DNA from: CAYFSC01 sp964345695
GTDB lineage: Bacteria; Bacteroidota; Rhodothermia; Rhodothermales; Salinibacteraceae
Direction: 5' to 3'
Length of the DNA: 7,347 bases
Assembly: GCA_964345695.1 (NCBI GenBank)
Contig: CAYFSC010000152.1
Span: 1 to 7,347, forward strand
Part shown: piece by piece, positions 5,501 through 7,347 of the stretch
How positions within the stretch are numbered: the first letter of the stretch is position 1
How the letters are laid out: every line of letters starts with the position of its first letter
Program-made: the position numbers and the translations under genes
Notes under the pieces: generated by a model
Databases searched by the model: none
Seen by the model: only the letters and a program-made list of their open reading frames with translations
What the model was told of the DNA's origin: nothing

Positions 5501-6160
5501 TTACGAGGCGGGTTCCTGAAGGCCCAGCTCCTGCACGATTGTTTGCATCCCGGATTCGAACTTGGGGGCGCCGCCCTGGGAAGGGTGGCGGACGTACGTT
5601 ACGTCGGCACCGATCTCCTGCAAGGCGCGCTCGGCCTTGCGCCCGATGCCCACGATCTCATCGGGATCCAGCGCGTCGAGCAGATCGGTGAGGAGATCGT
5701 TCCAGGCGCGCACCTCGGTCCGCCGCGGATTCCGAATGGACAGCGGCTCGCCGGGGTCGTGCGGATGCAAGGGCACGCTGTTCCAGACGAAAAAGTGCGG
5801 GAAGACCGGCTCCAGCACGCGCCAGAAGATGTTGGCGCTGTACTCCTTGTGTGGCACGTCTTCGAGGCTGGTGGGCGTTCCGTCGATCGGGAACGACGGG
5901 TCGGCGAGCTGGGCCTCCGCCGTGAGCGGAACGCCGGAAAACCGGCACCCCCACGGGCCCGGTGCTTCCGCCAACAGAAACAGCGGCGGCCGCTCGGGGA
6001 AGCAGGCGAGATAATTGCGAAGGTTCTTGCGTCGGAGAGCGGGGCCGTCTGGATGATCCAGATCGTCCCGCCGGTCCCGATACGGATTGAACAGCTCGTC
6101 GGTGGACGGCGTCTCGAAGATGTTGTCTTGGAAGAGGGACCAGATCGGCGCAAGCATCAT
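5501..6160 (-). CDS. Uracil-DNA glycosylase superfamily protein
   Basis: The product is 219 residues and belongs to the uracil-DNA glycosylase fold, whose members flip out and excise uracil or related damaged bases from DNA. Motif 1 is LLAEAPGPWG (62-71), with Glu65 in the place seen in the GEAPG motif of family 4. It is followed by CRFSGVPLTAEAQL, the conserved 'G-V-P-x-T' continuation. The central strand FVWNSVPLHPH (124-134) has Asn127. Motif 2 is RHPSQGG (191-197), equivalent to the HPSP/HPSxxx DNA-intercalation loop. No four-cysteine iron-sulfur pattern typical of families 4 and 5 is visible, so this is not a classical family 4 enzyme. It looks like one of the less characterised UDG-like clades near SMUG. 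The ATG at 6160 is followed directly by a second Met. The gene lies between a TRAP binding-protein gene (70 nt upstream) and a WYL regulator (53 nt downstream). Glycosylase activity is inferred. Confidence 0.75.
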   Translation of the reverse strand: MMLAPIWSLFQDNIFETPSTDELFNPYRDRRDDLDHPDGPALRRKNLRNYLACFPERPPLFLLAEAPGPWGCRFSGVPLTAEAQLADPSFPIDGTPTSLEDVPHKEYSANIFWRVLEPVFPHFFVWNSVPLHPHDPGEPLSIRNPRRTEVRAWNDLLTDLLDALDPDEIVGIGRKAERALQEIGADVTYVRHPSQGGAPKFESGMQTIVQELGLQEPAS

Positions 6161-6229
6161 GGGCGCGGCAGAACAAGCGCGGGCAAAAGGGCAGCGAGCG
6201 AGAGGGAGACAGCGGAGATCGGTTCACAG

Positions 6230-7347
6230 TTAGGAGCGGGGGAAGGCGAAGTCGGCGTAGGCCATCTCCGCGGTTCCGAACCAGCGGTACTGATCCTCCC
6301 GTGCCGACGTGTACGAGTCGTAAATCTTGCGATATTGCGGATTTCCGCTGGCGTTGTCCTCCAAAAGTTGGGTGGTAATCTCCTGGGCGCGAGCCATGAC
6401 CTCGTCGGGGAAGCGGCGCAGGGACACGTCCGCGTCGAGGATGCGGTCGAGCGCCGCCGGATTCTGATGATCGTACTTGGCCAGCATCCGCACGTTGGCT
6501 TCGGCCGCGGCGGTTTCGAGGGCATCCTGATAGGTAGCGGGCAGGTCGTCCCAGGCGTCGCGATTCACGTAGAACGTGAGGGCGGGGCCGGGCTCCCACC
6601 AGCCGGGATAGTAGTAGTACGGGGCAATCTCGTGGAAGCCAAGCTTTTCGTCGTCGTACGGGCCCACCCATTCGGCCGCGTCGATGGCGCCTCGTTCCAG
6701 CGAGGGATAGATTTCGCCGCCGGGAAGCACCTGCGTGTTGACACCCATCTCGCTCATCACCTGACCGCCCAATCCGGGAATGCGCATCTTTAGGCCTTGC
6801 ATATCGTCCATCGAATTGACCTCGGTGAGGAACCAGCCGCCCATCTGAGCGCCGGTGTTGCCGCCCGGAAAGTTGATCACGTTGAAGTCCGAAAAGACGT
6901 CCCGCATGAGCTCCAGGCCCCCGCCGTAGTACATCCATGCGTTGTACTGGCGAGCCGTGAGGCCGAACGGAACGGTGGCGTCGAAGGCCAGCGCCGGGTT
7001 CTGCCCGATAAAATAGTAGCTCGCGGAGTGCCCCATCTGGACGGTACCGCTCTGCACATTGCTCAGCACCTCCAGCGCGGGAACGAGCTCTCCGCCCGGA
7101 TAGGTGCGGATCTCGAAGTTTCCGTTCGTCATCTCGCTGACGCGGTTGGCAAGCACGTCGGCGGCGCCAAAAATGGTGTCCAGCGAGCGGGTGAAGCTGG
7201 AGGCCAGCCGCCACCGTACGGTTTGCTGCGTCTGCACGTTGGGTGCGCCGTCGTCCGACTCGTCGCTGCATCCGGCCAGCAATCCCCCCCCGGCCGCGCC
7301 GAGAAGGAGATTTTTGGTGAACTGGCGTCGGTCGGTTCCCGAAGAGG
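6230..7347 (-). CDS. TakP-type TRAP transporter solute-binding lipoprotein (5' end outside window)
   Basis: The open frame runs from the TAA at 6230-6232 to the right edge (first full codon at 7345), giving 371 visible residues. The start codon is not in view but must be close. The visible N-terminus is a Tat-type lipoprotein signal: DRRQFTKNLLLG (twin arginine, Phe, Lys), a Gly/Ala-rich core and the lipobox LAGC, then the acidic SDESDDG. The mature part is a DctP-family TRAP solute-binding protein, with WRLASSF as the first strand and FEIRTYPGGEL. GLKMRIPG carries the conserved carboxylate-binding Arg, followed by LPGGEIYPSLERGAIDAAEW, GPYDD, YYYYPGWWEPGP and LTFYVNRDAW. The last group is characteristic of the TakP branch, whose known members bind 2-oxo acids or lactate together with a cation. 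It would deliver substrate to a DctQM-type permease. No permease gene is seen downstream, so it would have to lie beyond the right edge or elsewhere. The ligand is inferred from the family. Confidence 0.9.
   Translation of the reverse strand, partial: SSGTDRRQFTKNLLLGAAGGGLLAGCSDESDDGAPNVQTQQTVRWRLASSFTRSLDTIFGAADVLANRVSEMTNGNFEIRTYPGGELVPALEVLSNVQSGTVQMGHSASYYFIGQNPALAFDATVPFGLTARQYNAWMYYGGGLELMRDVFSDFNVINFPGGNTGAQMGGWFLTEVNSMDDMQGLKMRIPGLGGQVMSEMGVNTQVLPGGEIYPSLERGAIDAAEWVGPYDDEKLGFHEIAPYYYYPGWWEPGPALTFYVNRDAWDDLPATYQDALETAAAEANVRMLAKYDHQNPAALDRILDADVSLRRFPDEVMARAQEITTQLLEDNASGNPQYRKIYDSYTSAREDQYRWFGTAEMAYADFAFPRS

Noticed and set aside
5543..6793. 416-codon plus-strand frame across the UDG-like and TRAP genes
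   Set aside because: It spans two well-supported opposite-strand genes and their intergenic gap and has no family motif.
5658..7271. 537-codon minus-strand frame overlapping the TRAP and UDG-like genes
   Set aside because: It is out of frame with both recognised proteins and has the low-complexity Arg-rich composition of a shadow frame.
1..7347. Mobile elements, CRISPR repeats, tRNA genes
   Set aside because: No transposase-like protein, terminal repeats, regularly spaced repeats or tRNA-like cloverleaf was recognised on either strand.

Overview
The window is a GC-rich bacterial chromosome segment in which every supported gene lies on the minus strand. The gene set includes a TonB-dependent receptor paired with a surface-type beta-propeller lipoprotein, two lipoproteins with acidic residues after the lipobox Cys, weak or absent Shine-Dalgarno sites, and a promoter-like TTG/TAnnTTTG arrangement. 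Together these point to the Bacteroidota/Rhodothermota side, for example a Salinibacter- or Longimonas-like high-GC relative. This is an inference from gene content; no marker gene is present to fix the taxon.

Reading in the direction of transcription (from high to low coordinates), the window opens with most of a TakP-type TRAP transporter solute-binding protein (6230 to the right edge). It carries a Tat-type lipoprotein signal peptide, and its start codon lies just outside the window. A uracil-DNA glycosylase superfamily protein (5501-6160) follows, then a HTH-WYL-WCX transcriptional regulator (4461-5447). Next is an alpha/beta hydrolase with a haloalkane dehalogenase active site (3535-4377); an 8-bp inverted repeat separates it from the regulator. 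After that comes a small PspB-like membrane/coiled-coil protein (2943-3308).

The left third is a cobalamin (vitamin B12) uptake unit. An unusually long leader of about 450 nt (about 2410-2860) contains a clear cobalamin riboswitch aptamer (about 2590-2858). Its expression platform can be read by eye: a hairpin whose loop is complementary to the aptamer L5 loop, an antiterminator strand inside that hairpin, and an intrinsic terminator whose U-tract touches the ATG of the receptor gene. The controlled genes are a BtuB-type TonB-dependent outer-membrane receptor (469-2409) and, 51 nt downstream, the first 139 codons of a BtuG-like beta-propeller lipoprotein (1-417, running off the left edge). 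In this model B12 sufficiency folds the leader into the terminated state. B12 shortage allows antitermination and expression of the receptor and its surface binding partner.

No tRNA, rRNA, CRISPR array, insertion sequence or phage gene was seen. The most notable material is the fully legible riboswitch expression platform and the receptor/propeller pair that it controls.
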